From the NCBI RefSeq assembly GCF_009939005.1, contig NZ_JAACJS010000002.1:960646-1024645 (forward strand): a DNA stretch of 64,000 nucleotides, read 5' to 3'. The notes beneath the pieces are model-generated. The model worked only from the letters and a program-made list of their open reading frames with translations. It had not been told where the DNA came from and searched no databases. Positions 19,248 through 28,207 of this stretch are shown one piece after another. The first letter of the stretch is position 1. Every line of letters starts with the position of its first letter. The position numbers and the translations under genes are program-made. Source of the stretch: Sediminibacterium roseum. GTDB lineage: Bacteria; Bacteroidota; Bacteroidia; Chitinophagales; Chitinophagaceae.

Positions 19248-20498
19248 TCAGAAACCTGTGTTTGCCGGTTCTTCGTTCCAAAGCAAACTTCCATCTCCAT
19301 AACTTAAGAACCGGAACCCATTCTGCATGGCATATGCATAAATATTCTTCCATTCCTCCCCAACGATGGCAGACACCAGCAACAACAGCGTTGACTGCGG
19401 CTGGTGAAAATTCGTGACCAGCGCCCGGATGATCCTGAAGCGGTAGCCCGGCGCAATAATGATCTGTGTTTTGGTAACCAGTCGCTCCGCCTTGTGCCTG
19501 TGCATCCACTGCAGCAATGCACCCAATGCATCGGCAGCGCTGATGTGGTCTGCAGGAAGATCGTACGGTTCCCATTGCGAAACGGTCAATGCTTCCGGGG
19601 TGATGGATGGATCGAGTTTTGTTTTTACGCCCAACCAATACAAACTTTCAAGGGTACGCAGCGAAGTGGTGCCAACAGGGATAACGGCATGATGGATGTT
19701 TTGCAGAAGACGCTCAATAAAAGCAATGTGCACGTCTATAAATTCTGCATGCATTTCATGTTCCTGCATCGTATCGCTTTTTACCGGCTTAAAAGTTCCG
19801 GCGCCTACATGCAGGGTAACAAAACCGTGTTGTATTTTTTTTGACGCGAGCGATCGAAGGATGGCATCCGTAAAATGCAACCCTGCCGTGGGAGCAGCCA
19901 CAGAACCATCGTGAGCGGCGTAAATGGTCTGGTATCTTTCTTTGTCGGCCGCTTCCACTGCGCGGTTCAGGTAAGGGGGCAGTGGGATGTTTCCTGCAAG
20001 GTGCAAAATTTCCGCAAAGCTCAGCGAAGCATCATCCCAATCCAGTTCAATGATATAGGCGTCTGCGCGCTGTTCGATCTTTGTTGCCTGTAAAACCACA
20101 TCAGCTGCATCACTACGCGTGATCCGGTATGTCAGCGAACCCTCTTTCCATTTTTTTGCACCACCCACCAGGCACTTCCACCACACTTTTTCTTTTTGCA
20201 GCATGGCGGATGTAATGTCTGCATACCGCTCGTGCGGCTCCAGGCAAAAGATCTCGATCCTGCTGCCGTTCGACCTTTCAAAATGCAAACGCGCCTCAAC
20301 CACTTTTGTATTGTTGAAAACAAGAAAAGCATACGGGGGCAAATGCGATGCGATGTTTGCATACACATCCTGCGTAATGGCCTTGTTTTGATAGATCAGC
20401 AATTTGCTTTCATCCCTTTTCTCCAGCGGGTATTTCGCAATGCGGTCGTCCGGCAGGTCGTAGGTGAAATTTCTGATCGGGAGGTTTTTAGGATGCAT
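19248..20498 (-). CDS. queA: S-adenosylmethionine:tRNA ribosyltransferase-isomerase
   Basis: Transfers and isomerises the ribosyl group of SAM onto preQ1 in tRNA, making epoxyqueuosine. Motifs seen: FVFNNTKVVEARL-type LVFNNTKVVEARL, GNIPLPPYL, APTAGLHFT, LHVGAGTFKPV, VGTTSLRTLESL, NFHQPQSTLLLLVSA and the terminal NGFRFLSYGDGSLL. At 416 residues it is longer than the about 350-residue E. coli enzyme, with added length in the central part. This longer form is common in Bacteroidota, and some genomes carry both forms, so function as true QueA is likely but not proven. Confidence 0.88.
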   Translation of the reverse strand: MHPKNLPIRNFTYDLPDDRIAKYPLEKRDESKLLIYQNKAITQDVYANIASHLPPYAFLVFNNTKVVEARLHFERSNGSRIEIFCLEPHERYADITSAMLQKEKVWWKCLVGGAKKWKEGSLTYRITRSDAADVVLQATKIEQRADAYIIELDWDDASLSFAEILHLAGNIPLPPYLNRAVEAADKERYQTIYAAHDGSVAAPTAGLHFTDAILRSLASKKIQHGFVTLHVGAGTFKPVKSDTMQEHEMHAEFIDVHIAFIERLLQNIHHAVIPVGTTSLRTLESLYWLGVKTKLDPSITPEALTVSQWEPYDLPADHISAADALGALLQWMHRHKAERLVTKTQIIIAPGYRFRIIRALVTNFHQPQSTLLLLVSAIVGEEWKNIYAYAMQNGFRFLSYGDGSLLWNEEPANTGF

Positions 20499-20562
20499 GT
20501 TGGTGTGTGCCCGTTAATTTGACTGCGTTGATTGTTGAGATCGCTCCGGTTGTGATTGGTTG

Positions 20563-20570
20563 CAAAACTA
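20563..20570 (-). promoter_or_regulatory. Possible -7 element for queA
   Basis: On the minus strand TAGTTTTG (exact TAnnTTTG) lies 64 bases before the queA ATG. A minus-strand TTTG at 20590-20587 is 16 bases further up, slightly short of the 19-21 spacing. Confidence 0.4.
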
Positions 20571-20616
20571 ATTGATCCCCGTTATCCAAAACAGCGAAAA
20601 ACAACCCGCATGCCGG

Positions 20617-21015
20617 TCATCTTTCCGAAAGACGCCTTACTATTTTCAAACCGCTCCACAATTCACTCACCGCGCACACTTTAACATCCACCCATCCCGT
20701 TGGCAGAACAATTTGTCGGATGGTGTCTTCGGTGATGTCTGTGGGCATTTTCGCTGACTTTTTGTACCACGAGATCCAGATCGTTCCACCCGGTGCAATA
20801 GAATGGATGGTAAGCTGGAATTGTTTCTCAAGATCTTTTGCCCTTTCCGCAAAAATGTGAACGAAATCGCCTCCACTTTTTACCACCTGCGCCGAAACAT
20901 CGGCCTCCAGCAGCTCAAAATAGTTGGTCGGTGGGTTAACCAGGCAAATCTTCATACCCGGTTTGATACCCAATTTCTTGATCAGCGGAGTGCCGGAATA
21001 CCCGGTTGGGGCCAT
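20617..21015 (-). CDS. DUF3052-like protein
   Basis: 132 residues starting MAPTGYSGTPLIKKLGIKPG and ending VKVCAVSELWSGLKIVRR. The GYSG-PL-KKLGIKPG start and the C-V-E-WSGLK-V end are the hallmarks of a small cytoplasmic family annotated as DUF3052. The centre (APGGTIWISWYKKSAKMPTDITEDTIR) resembles the part of methyltransferase-like folds where an open decision to form a strand is followed by the last helix, but no SAM motif remains. Function unknown. Its promoter region is shared with that of the dcw cluster, with which it is divergent. Confidence 0.72.
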   Translation of the reverse strand: MAPTGYSGTPLIKKLGIKPGMKICLVNPPTNYFELLEADVSAQVVKSGGDFVHIFAERAKDLEKQFQLTIHSIAPGGTIWISWYKKSAKMPTDITEDTIRQIVLPTGWVDVKVCAVSELWSGLKIVRRLSER

Positions 21016-21087
21016 TTTTTGACGATTTAGCGCCGAATTTCAGGAAAAACAGTCGAAATGCACAACAAAAGCACATTTATTCATGGG

Positions 21088-21096
21088 TTATCCACA
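21088..21096 (+). promoter_or_regulatory. Perfect DnaA box (forward)
   Basis: TTATCCACA, the exact E. coli consensus R-box, lies in the divergent gap between the DUF3052-like gene and mraZ. Confidence 0.7.
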
Positions 21097-21148
21097 TGAA
21101 TTCACACCATTAGAGGGAAATCTCTGCTCAAAAAGGGTGCAAACCCAG

Positions 21149-21167
21149 CGTGGTATTGCATTCCACG
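21149..21167. promoter_or_regulatory. Short inverted repeat between the two DnaA boxes
   Basis: CGTGG at 21149-21153 and CCACG at 21163-21167 form a 5-base dyad around a 9-base centre. It could be a protein-binding site. The role is unknown. Confidence 0.3.
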
Positions 21168-21178
21168 TCGTTCCAACC

Positions 21179-21187
21179 TGTGGATAA
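21179..21187 (-). promoter_or_regulatory. Perfect DnaA box (reverse)
   Basis: TGTGGATAA on the plus strand is the exact complement of TTATCCACA. It faces the box at 21088 across about 82 bases and lies 26 bases before the first MraZ-like repeat. Confidence 0.7.
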
Positions 21188-21212
21188 ATACAAATGCGCC
21201 AAATTCAATTAG

Positions 21213-21252
21213 AAAGTGGGAAATAGTGTTATTTTGTGTCAACAAGTGGTAA
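21213..21252 (+). promoter_or_regulatory. MraZ operator: four 10-base direct repeats
   Basis: Four consecutive decamers, AAAGTGGGAA (21213), ATAGTGTTAT (21223), TTTGTGTCAA (21233) and CAAGTGGTAA (21243), each carry GTG at positions 4-6, so the GTG triplets repeat at exactly 10 bases. MraZ is known to bind its own promoter at TGGG-like or AAAGTG-like direct repeats with a 10-base period in E. coli and Mycoplasma. The array ends 22 bases before the mraZ ATG, a place suited to autoregulation of the whole cluster. Confidence 0.75.
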
Positions 21253-21274
21253 TCTTGGAAATATTTATTCACTA

Positions 21275-21730
21275 ATGATTGGATTTCACGGAGAATACGA
21301 AGCAACGGTCGACCAGAAAGGGCGATTTCTTCTTCCGGGCGGACTGAAAAAACAGTTGCCGGAAGGGGAGGGCCGCTTTATTCTGAGCCGTGGGTTCGAG
21401 AAATGTCTCACGTTGTATCCGATCAAAAGCTGGGAACAAATTATTTCAAAGATCAGCCAGTTGAATGATTTCGACCCAAAAGTACGTGAATTCCGCCGTC
21501 AGTTTTTAGGTGGGGCAACGGAGGTGGAACTCGATTCTGCCGGAAGGATGCTTCTCCCGCAAACATTGAAAGAATTCGCGGGCATCAGCAAGAACATCAT
21601 TCTTGCCGCCGCGCTTGACCGATTCGAGATCTGGGATGCAGGTAAGTACAAACAGCTCTTTGAGGATTTTTCACCCGAAGCCTTCAGCAGTTTGGCAGCG
21701 GAAGTAATGGCGGAGAAAGAAAGCAAGTAA
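21275..21730 (+). CDS. mraZ: Transcriptional regulator MraZ
   Basis: 151 residues with two AbrB-like SpoVT/MraZ domains: MIGFHGEYEATVDQKGRFLLPGGL for the first and FLGGATEVELDSAGRMLLPQTLKEFAGI for the second. MraZ forms rings of subunits that bind direct repeats at the start of the dcw cluster and control it. The ATG at 21275 gives the normal length; a GTG at 21236 would add 13 residues but lies inside the operator repeats. It is 22 bases from rsmH. Confidence 0.95.
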   Translation: MIGFHGEYEATVDQKGRFLLPGGLKKQLPEGEGRFILSRGFEKCLTLYPIKSWEQIISKISQLNDFDPKVREFRRQFLGGATEVELDSAGRMLLPQTLKEFAGISKNIILAAALDRFEIWDAGKYKQLFEDFSPEAFSSLAAEVMAEKESK

Positions 21731-21765
21731 TCAAGAAACACGAATCAAGAAAATGGATCAAGAAA
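21730..21765 (+). repeat. ATCAAGAAA triple repeat across the mraZ-rsmH junction
   Basis: ATCAAGAAA occurs at 21730-21738, 21744-21752 and 21757-21765, with spacings of 14 and 13 bases. The first copy overlaps the mraZ stop and the third lies within the first codons of rsmH. Confidence 0.5.
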
Positions 21766-22700
21766 TGAACGAACAAAATTCTAAATCCAAGATCCCCGAT
21801 TCCGATTACCACGTTCCCGTCCTCTACCGCGAAACCCTTTCCGGCTTAGCCATTCAACCCGATGGTGTGTATGTGGATTGCACATTTGGCGGTGGTGGCC
21901 ACAGCCGCGGAATACTGGAACAACTAAACAGCAAAGGCAAACTGATCGCTTTCGACCAGGATGCAGATGCACAGAAAAACCTGCCCGAAGATGACCGTGT
22001 CATTTTTGTGCCGCAGAATTTCCGTCACCTGCAACGCATGCTCCGTTTGCACAAGATCACCGAAGTGGATGGTATCCTCGCCGACCTCGGCGTAAGCAGC
22101 CACCAGTTCGATGAAGGCGAACGCGGTTTTTCGATCAGGTTTTCAGGGCCGTTGGACATGCGTATGGACAGGCGCCAGGGCGCAACGGCAGCCGACATCA
22201 TCCGTACGTACAGCGAAACACAGCTGCACAAACTGTTTGAACAGTACGGCGAAGTAACCAATTCGAAAACATTGGCCAAACACATTGTGCAGGAGCGTAA
22301 ACACCTGCAATCGTCAACGATCGAACAGTTCAAAGCATTGATCAGTCCCGTGGTGAAAGGAAATCCCAACAAGTACTTGGCGCAGGTATTCCAGGCTTTG
22401 CGAATTGAGGTGAACGACGAAATGGGTGCGTTAAAAGACATGCTGCAGCAGGTTCCTGCTGTGCTGAAACCGGGTGGCCGTGTTGCCATCATCACCTTTC
22501 ATTCTATAGAAGACAGGGTAGTGAAGAATTTCTTCCGCCAGGGGAGTTTCGACGAAACGCCTGATAACCCTTTTATGCCTTCAACGAAGGAAAATGTGTT
22601 TGACATCATCACCAAAAAACCGGTAACGGCCTCGGAAGAAGAGTTGAAAAGAAACACGAGAAGCAGGAGCGCGAAACTGAGAGTGGCGAGAAAGGTGTAA
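21753..22700 (+). CDS. rsmH: 16S rRNA (cytosine(1402)-N(4))-methyltransferase
   Basis: Methylates N4 of C1402 in the decoding centre of 16S rRNA. The 315 residues include the start HVPVLYRETLSGL, the SAM motif VDCTFGGGGHSRGIL, ADLGVSSHQFDEGERGFSIRFSGPLDMRMD, FQALRIEVNDE and the closing SRSAKLRVARKV. It is the classic second gene of the dcw cluster. The first eleven or so residues (MDQEMNEQNSKSK) are unconserved, and a start at the second Met is possible. Confidence 0.97.
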   Translation: MDQEMNEQNSKSKIPDSDYHVPVLYRETLSGLAIQPDGVYVDCTFGGGGHSRGILEQLNSKGKLIAFDQDADAQKNLPEDDRVIFVPQNFRHLQRMLRLHKITEVDGILADLGVSSHQFDEGERGFSIRFSGPLDMRMDRRQGATAADIIRTYSETQLHKLFEQYGEVTNSKTLAKHIVQERKHLQSSTIEQFKALISPVVKGNPNKYLAQVFQALRIEVNDEMGALKDMLQQVPAVLKPGGRVAIITFHSIEDRVVKNFFRQGSFDETPDNPFMPSTKENVFDIITKKPVTASEEELKRNTRSRSAKLRVARKV

Positions 22701-22726
22701 AGACCTGGCGCAGGAAAAAACAAACA

Positions 22727-23086
22727 ATGGCAGAACAGCTTAACGATACAACCGCACAAAAAACGGAAAAGCAAGGCGAGAAGGGTAGCAGGAATCCTTT
22801 GAAAGGATTGTTCAACTACCAATGGATCGTGAAGAACATTCCGTTCTTTTTGTTTTTGTCGGCGCTCACGATCCTGTACATCGCCAATGGACACAAAGCA
22901 GATAAAACGATACGCAGGATCAACAGTACAACCAACGAGCTGAAAGAATTGCAGTACGAATACAAAACACTGAAAAGTGAAATGATGTTCAGAAGCGAAG
23001 AAAGACAGGTGGTAACGGCAACACAACCACTCGGTTTGCAGGTGAGCAAGGAAACACCTGTAAGGTTAAAAGCAGAAAAACAATAA
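22727..23086 (+). CDS. ftsL: FtsL-like cell division protein
   Basis: 119 residues: a Lys/Glu-rich cytoplasmic head, one membrane helix at about 40-56 (IPFFLFLSALTILYIAN), and a periplasmic coiled-coil segment (RRINSTTNELKELQYEYKTLKSEMMFRSE). Sequence similarity to E. coli FtsL is slight, but the topology and the position between rsmH and ftsI match the Bacteroidota FtsL-like family. It would act as a scaffold in the FtsQLB complex. Confidence 0.85.
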   Translation: MAEQLNDTTAQKTEKQGEKGSRNPLKGLFNYQWIVKNIPFFLFLSALTILYIANGHKADKTIRRINSTTNELKELQYEYKTLKSEMMFRSEERQVVTATQPLGLQVSKETPVRLKAEKQ

Positions 23087-23123
23087 TTGGCAATTACCAA
23101 TCACCCATTATTAAGTAAAACAG

Positions 23124-25238
23124 TTGGATGTAAAACGCGACATATTATGGAGAGTATACCTCAGCTACCTGTTGGTAGTGGTGGTATGCATTACCATTTT
23201 TGGGAAAGCCGTTTACATACAACAGGTGGAGGGCGCAAAATGGAGAAGCATGAGCGACAGCCTTCACCAGAAACTCGATGAGATAGAAGCGGAGCGCGGA
23301 ACCATTTACAGTGAAGACGGCCAGATGCTGAGCACCAGCATTCCGCAGTTTGATATATACATCGATTTCAGGGTCGAATCGCTCCGCCAGAAAAACGGGC
23401 AGCTGTTTCGTTCGGGCGTTGATTCGTTGAGTGAGTGCCTGGCCAATCTTTTCAAGGACCAGACGGCCGGGCAATACAAGGCAATGCTGCAGCAGGCGTA
23501 TAAAGACGAGGAAGGATATTTTCCATTGAAGAAAAAAATATCGTTCAGGGAATATGAGCAGCTGCGTACGTTCCCGATTTTCAAACTGGGCCGTTACAAG
23601 AGCGGGCTGATTGCAAATGAAAAAACGATCCGCCTCAATCCGTACCAGATGCTCGCATTCAGGACCATTGGTCTTGCGCGTGACTCGAACAAGGTTGGGC
23701 TGGAAATGGCTTATGATAGTTTGCTGCGTGGAAGAAACGGAAAACAGTTTGTAAGAAGGATCGCTGGCGGCGCAACGGTTCCTGTTGATGATACTTATGA
23801 GATAGAACCCGAAACAGGGAAAGACATTGTTAGTACGATCGATGTTTTTATCCAGGATGTTACTGAAAATGCGTTGATGAAGATGATGGTTCAGAACGAG
23901 GCCCAGAGTGGTTGTGCCATGGTAATGGAAACAAAAACAGGCAAGATCAAAGCGATCGCCAACCTGGGCAAAACACCAAATGGCAATTACTGGGAAAATT
24001 ACAATTACGCCATCACGCCAACAGAACCCGGATCAACATTTAAACTGGTAACGATGTTGTCGTTGCTCGAGGATAAAAAAATATCGCTCAACCAGATCGT
24101 TGATGTGGAGCATGGTGTCTGGAAAACCGCGGGGCAAACGGTTCGCGACGATGATGATACGCGCAACATCACCACCATCAGCGTTAAAAAAGCATTCGAG
24201 GTAAGCTCAAATGTTGGTATGGCAAAGATCGCAACAATGGGCTATGCCGCTAACCCGCAACAGTATTTAAGACACCTGAAAAAACTCCGCATCGATACAC
24301 TCACCGGTATAGACCTTGTTGGGGAGAAGCGGCCGGTGATCATTCGCCCGGGCAGTAAACTCTGGGGACCCACCACGCTGCCATGGATGGCGTTTGGATA
24401 CAACGTACAGGTAAGCCCGCTGCAAACGCTCACCCTTTACAATGCCATTGCCAACAACGGGAAAATGATGCGCCCTTACCTCGTAAGCGCGGTCAAAGAA
24501 GAAGGTGTGCTGATCAGGCAGTTCGATCCGGTTGTAGTGGATGAAAAAATTTGCAGCGATCAAACCGTTCGCCAGGCGCAGGAACTGCTGGAAGGCGTTT
24601 GTATAGAAGGAACAGCAAGAAAAGTTTTTGTTAACTCGCCTTACAAGGTTGCCGGTAAAACAGGAACCGCATTGGTGGCAAATGGCAATCGTGGGTATGC
24701 CGACCAGATCTTCCAATCATCTTTTGTTGGGTATTTCCCGGCAGATGCGCCGCAGTATACCATTGCGGTGATCATTGTAAACAAGCCACATGCCGTTAAC
24801 CATTTTGGTGCGAGTGTGGCGGGGCCCGTTTTCAAAGAAGTTGCAGACCGCCTGTACAGCACTTACATCCGCGCCGTGAATACACAGGTGGCACAGGCGC
24901 CCAAAAAAGACAGCAGCTCCTTCGCTTATACAGGGAGCAAACGCGACATCGCATTCATCAACCGGAAAATGGGACTGCCGTATGCAGATTCAACAACGCG
25001 CAACGATGAATGGATCAACATGAACGGAAAAAATGCATTCGTATCACTGAGTAAAAAAACGGTTGACAACGGTAAAATGCCTTTGTTAAAAGGAATGGGA
25101 CTGAAAGATGCGGTATACCTGTGCGAGAACATGGGATTGAAAGTAAGCGTGAAAGGAAGGGGCAAAGTGGCTGCACAGTCGATCTTGCCCGGACAGTTGA
25201 TCGCAAGAGGGCAATTGGTAAGTGTTGAGTTGAATTGA
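23124..25238 (+). CDS. ftsI: Septal penicillin-binding protein (FtsI/PBP3) with PASTA domain
   Basis: Transpeptidase that cross-links septal peptidoglycan. The 704 residues have an N-terminal membrane anchor (about 9-28), a dimerisation domain, then the transpeptidase with STFK (active Ser304), SSN at 361-363 and KTG at 512-514. A PASTA domain follows at about 640-704 (MPLLKGMGLKDAVYLCENMGLKVSV). Translation seems to start at a TTG (23124): an in-frame TAA lies just upstream and no ATG or GTG fits before the membrane anchor. It works with FtsW, encoded in the same cluster. Confidence 0.96.
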   Translation: MDVKRDILWRVYLSYLLVVVVCITIFGKAVYIQQVEGAKWRSMSDSLHQKLDEIEAERGTIYSEDGQMLSTSIPQFDIYIDFRVESLRQKNGQLFRSGVDSLSECLANLFKDQTAGQYKAMLQQAYKDEEGYFPLKKKISFREYEQLRTFPIFKLGRYKSGLIANEKTIRLNPYQMLAFRTIGLARDSNKVGLEMAYDSLLRGRNGKQFVRRIAGGATVPVDDTYEIEPETGKDIVSTIDVFIQDVTENALMKMMVQNEAQSGCAMVMETKTGKIKAIANLGKTPNGNYWENYNYAITPTEPGSTFKLVTMLSLLEDKKISLNQIVDVEHGVWKTAGQTVRDDDDTRNITTISVKKAFEVSSNVGMAKIATMGYAANPQQYLRHLKKLRIDTLTGIDLVGEKRPVIIRPGSKLWGPTTLPWMAFGYNVQVSPLQTLTLYNAIANNGKMMRPYLVSAVKEEGVLIRQFDPVVVDEKICSDQTVRQAQELLEGVCIEGTARKVFVNSPYKVAGKTGTALVANGNRGYADQIFQSSFVGYFPADAPQYTIAVIIVNKPHAVNHFGASVAGPVFKEVADRLYSTYIRAVNTQVAQAPKKDSSSFAYTGSKRDIAFINRKMGLPYADSTTRNDEWINMNGKNAFVSLSKKTVDNGKMPLLKGMGLKDAVYLCENMGLKVSVKGRGKVAAQSILPGQLIARGQLVSVELN

Positions 25239-25264
25239 TTTTGGGCTGAAAAATAAATAAACGC

Positions 25265-26728
25265 ATGGCAGTATTAAAAGACATATTGTACAAGGTTCAC
25301 CTGAAGAAAGTGCAGGGAAGTACAAGTGTTGATGTAACATCAATACAGATCGACTCCCGCAAAGTGAGCGGGGGCTGTGTATTTGTTGCCATACGCGGCG
25401 CGCAGTCTGACGGGCATGCCTTCATTGAAAAAGCAGTTTCCCAGGGCGCGGTGGCCATCGTTTGCGAACAATTGCCCGCGTCAATGGCCGAAGGTGTTAC
25501 CTACATCGAAGTAACCAATACCAATGAAGCCGTGGCTTACATGGCGCACCAGTTTTACGGCGAGCCTTCGGCAAAACTGAAGCTGGTGGGTGTTACCGGA
25601 ACGAATGGCAAAACAACGATCGCCACTGTTTTATTCAAACTGTTTACACAGCTCGGTTACAAATGCGGGTTGATCAGTACGGTGCAGAACCAGATCGCAG
25701 ACGAGATCATTCCTGCAACGCATACCACGCCCGATGCGGTTAGCCTCAACGCACTGCTCAAACGCATGCTCGATGAGAACTGCACGCATGTTTTCATGGA
25801 ATGCAGCAGCCATGCGATACACCAGCACCGCATCACCGGCCTGCATTTTACGGGCGCATTGTTCAGCAACATCACGCACGATCACCTGGACTATCACAAA
25901 ACATTCGAAGAATACATACGCGTTAAAAAGAAATTCTTTGATGACCTGCCATCAACCTCGTTCGCCATCTCGAATGCAGACGACAAACGCGGGGAGGTAA
26001 TGCTGCAGAACACACATGCTAAAAAATACCTGTACAGCCTGAAAACGATGGCCGATTTCAAAGGGAAGATCCTGGAGAATGTATTAACGGGGCTGGTGAT
26101 GCAGGTAAACGACAAGGAAGTTCATTTCCGCCTGATCGGCGAATTCAACGCATACAATCTGTTAGCGGTGTACGGCGCAGCCGTTTGCCTGGGCGAAGAG
26201 AGCGAGACCGTTTTAACCACGCTCAGCCTTCTCACCGGCGCCGAAGGAAGATTTGATTACAGCGTTAGCAGTGGCCTCATCATAGGAATAGTTGACTACG
26301 CACATACGCCGGATGCTTTGGAAAATGTATTGATGACGATCAAAAAATTACGCAAAGGATATGAGCAGGTGATCACGGTGGTGGGTTGCGGAGGCGATCG
26401 CGATAAAACAAAAAGGCCGGTGATGGCGCAGACGGCTTGCGACCTGAGCGACCGCGTGATCCTTACAAGCGATAACCCGAGAACAGAAGATCCCGCGCAG
26501 ATACTGAGGGATATGGAAGAAGGGCTCACAAGCTCGGCCAAAAGAAAATACATATCGATTGAAGACAGGAGGGAAGCCATCAAAACGGCGGTGAGCTTCG
26601 CGAACAAAGAAGACATCATCCTCATCGCCGGGAAGGGCCATGAGAAGTACCAGGAGATCAAAGGCGTAAAACATCCATTCGACGACAAAGAGATCCTGCG
26701 GGAGATGTTTGAGTTGCTTGGCAAATAG
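25265..26728 (+). CDS. murE: UDP-MurNAc-tripeptide ligase, meso-diaminopimelate type
   Basis: Adds the third amino acid of the stem peptide in the cytoplasm. The 487 residues show the Mur ligase ATP site GVTGTNGKTT, THTTPDA, NITHDHLDYH, VDYAHTPDAL and VVGCGGDRDKTKR. The sequence SDNPR is the DNPR motif that marks meso-diaminopimelate-adding enzymes, so the cell wall should be of the DAP type. It lies 26 bases after ftsI. Confidence 0.97.
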   Translation: MAVLKDILYKVHLKKVQGSTSVDVTSIQIDSRKVSGGCVFVAIRGAQSDGHAFIEKAVSQGAVAIVCEQLPASMAEGVTYIEVTNTNEAVAYMAHQFYGEPSAKLKLVGVTGTNGKTTIATVLFKLFTQLGYKCGLISTVQNQIADEIIPATHTTPDAVSLNALLKRMLDENCTHVFMECSSHAIHQHRITGLHFTGALFSNITHDHLDYHKTFEEYIRVKKKFFDDLPSTSFAISNADDKRGEVMLQNTHAKKYLYSLKTMADFKGKILENVLTGLVMQVNDKEVHFRLIGEFNAYNLLAVYGAAVCLGEESETVLTTLSLLTGAEGRFDYSVSSGLIIGIVDYAHTPDALENVLMTIKKLRKGYEQVITVVGCGGDRDKTKRPVMAQTACDLSDRVILTSDNPRTEDPAQILRDMEEGLTSSAKRKYISIEDRREAIKTAVSFANKEDIILIAGKGHEKYQEIKGVKHPFDDKEILREMFELLGK

Positions 26729-26812
26729 ATGTGCAGAAAACAGGAACACAGGAATAAGAAAGACCGAAAACAGGAATAACCCAATAAACCAAACCACAAA
26801 CCCGCTTCGTCT

Positions 26813-28132
26813 ATGCTGTACTATCTATTCAGTTGGCTGAACAAAGAGTTTCACATTCCGGGCGCGGGACTGTTCCAGTTCCTTACGTTCCGTATTGCGA
26901 TGGCGGTGATCCTGTCGCTGGTAATTGCAACTGTTTATGGCAGGCGCATCATCGCGTTCCTGAAGAAGAAACAGATCGGCGAGAGTGTGCGTGATCTTGG
27001 GCTGGAAGGACAGACGCAGAAAAAAGGAACGCCAACCATGGGCGGTATCATCATCCTGCTGAGTATCCTGATCCCGACCTTGTTGTTTGCCAACCTCGAC
27101 AAAGTGTACATCCGCCTGATGGTACTCTGCACGGTGTGGCTGGGAGTGATCGGTTTCCTTGATGATCTCTTCAAGATCCGCGCAAGAAAAAAAGCACAGG
27201 AAAAAGGTGAGGCATACAAAAAGAAAGACAGTGATGGGCTTGCGGGCGTATCAAAGATCATCGGGCAGATCGGTTTGGGAATCATCATCGGCTTGACCCT
27301 TTATTTCAGCAATGCCGTAACTGTTGAGAGAGAAGTGATCAGCAGTCCGCAGGGCCCATTGGCCGCGTTGCAGAAAGGCGAGCGCCTCGCAAAAGATTCA
27401 GACATTGTTGTGAGAAAGCTGAATGGTGTGGAGAAGCAATTCGTAAAAGTAAAAACGCCGATCACCACCATTCCATTTGTAAAGAACCATGAATTCAACT
27501 ACAGCAGGCTGATCAGCTGGATAGGCCCGGGCGCTGAGAAATATACCTGGATCATTTACATACTCATCGTAACATTCATCATCACTGCAGTATCAAATGG
27601 TGCCAACCTTACAGACGGTCTCGACGGGCTGGCCGGTGGTGTGAGTGCGATCATTGGTGCGGGTATCGGCGTGTTTGTATACATCAGCGGTAACTACATT
27701 TTCGCGGATTATTTTGATGTGATGTACATCCCCAACCTGGGCGAGCTCTCCATTTTTGTTGGCGCGTTTGTGGGGGCCTGTATCGGGTTTCTCTGGTACA
27801 ACGCATTTCCCGCACAGGTATTTATGGGCGATACGGGAAGCCTCGCGCTGGGCGGTATCATCGCGTCACTCGCCATTATCGTAAGAAAAGAATTGCTGAT
27901 ACCGATCTTCTGTGGCGTGTTCCTGATAGAAAACCTGAGCGTGGTTATACAGGTTACCTACTTCAAATACACCAAAAAGAAATTCGGCGAGGGCAGAAGG
28001 GTTTTCCTGATGAGCCCGTTGCACCACCACTACCAGAAAAAAGGTTTTCACGAAAACAAGATCGCGATCCGGTTCTGGATCATAACGATTATCTGTGTGG
28101 TGTTATCGATTGCAACGCTCAAGATCAGGTAA
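26813..28132 (+). CDS. mraY: Phospho-MurNAc-pentapeptide transferase
   Basis: Makes lipid I by moving phospho-MurNAc-pentapeptide to undecaprenyl phosphate, in the inner membrane. Of 439 residues with about ten helices, the catalytic motifs are FLDDLFKIR (paired Asp), [12 protein letters not shown] and the HHH loop [11 protein letters not shown]. It is about 80 residues longer than the E. coli enzyme because of an enlarged loop at about 170-240 ([20 protein letters not shown] and onwards), as in other Bacteroidota. The 84-base leader is A/C-rich with repeated CAGGAATAA. Confidence 0.97.
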   Translation: MLYYLFSWLNKEFHIPGAGLFQFLTFRIAMAVILSLVIATVYGRRIIAFLKKKQIGESVRDLGLEGQTQKKGTPTMGGIIILLSILIPTLLFANLDKVYIRLMVLCTVWLGVIGFLDDLFKIRARKKAQEKGEAYKKKDSDGLAGVSKIIGQIGLGIIIGLTLYFSNAVTVEREVISSPQGPLAALQKGERLAKDSDIVVRKLNGVEKQFVKVKTPITTIPFVKNHEFNYSRLISWIGPGAEKYTWIIYILIVTFIITAVSNGANLTDGLDGLAGGVSAIIGAGIGVFVYISGNYIFADYFDVMYIPNLGELSIFVGAFVGACIGFLWYNAFPAQVFMGDTGSLALGGIIASLAIIVRKELLIPIFCGVFLIENLSVVIQVTYFKYTKKKFGEGRRVFLMSPLHHHYQKKGFHENKIAIRFWIITIICVVLSIATLKIR

Positions 28133-28207
28133 GGTGAAGAAACAAAAGAGCGTACCATCATTCGAAACAAAAAATAAAGGCAAGAGGCAAACAACCGTAA
28201 CACAACA

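Noticed and set aside
21016..21274. Replication origin suggested by the perfect DnaA boxes
   Set aside because: Only two exact boxes were found, with no cluster of further boxes, dnaA, dnaN or obvious unwinding element nearby; a regulatory site is simpler. Whole-genome GC skew would decide.
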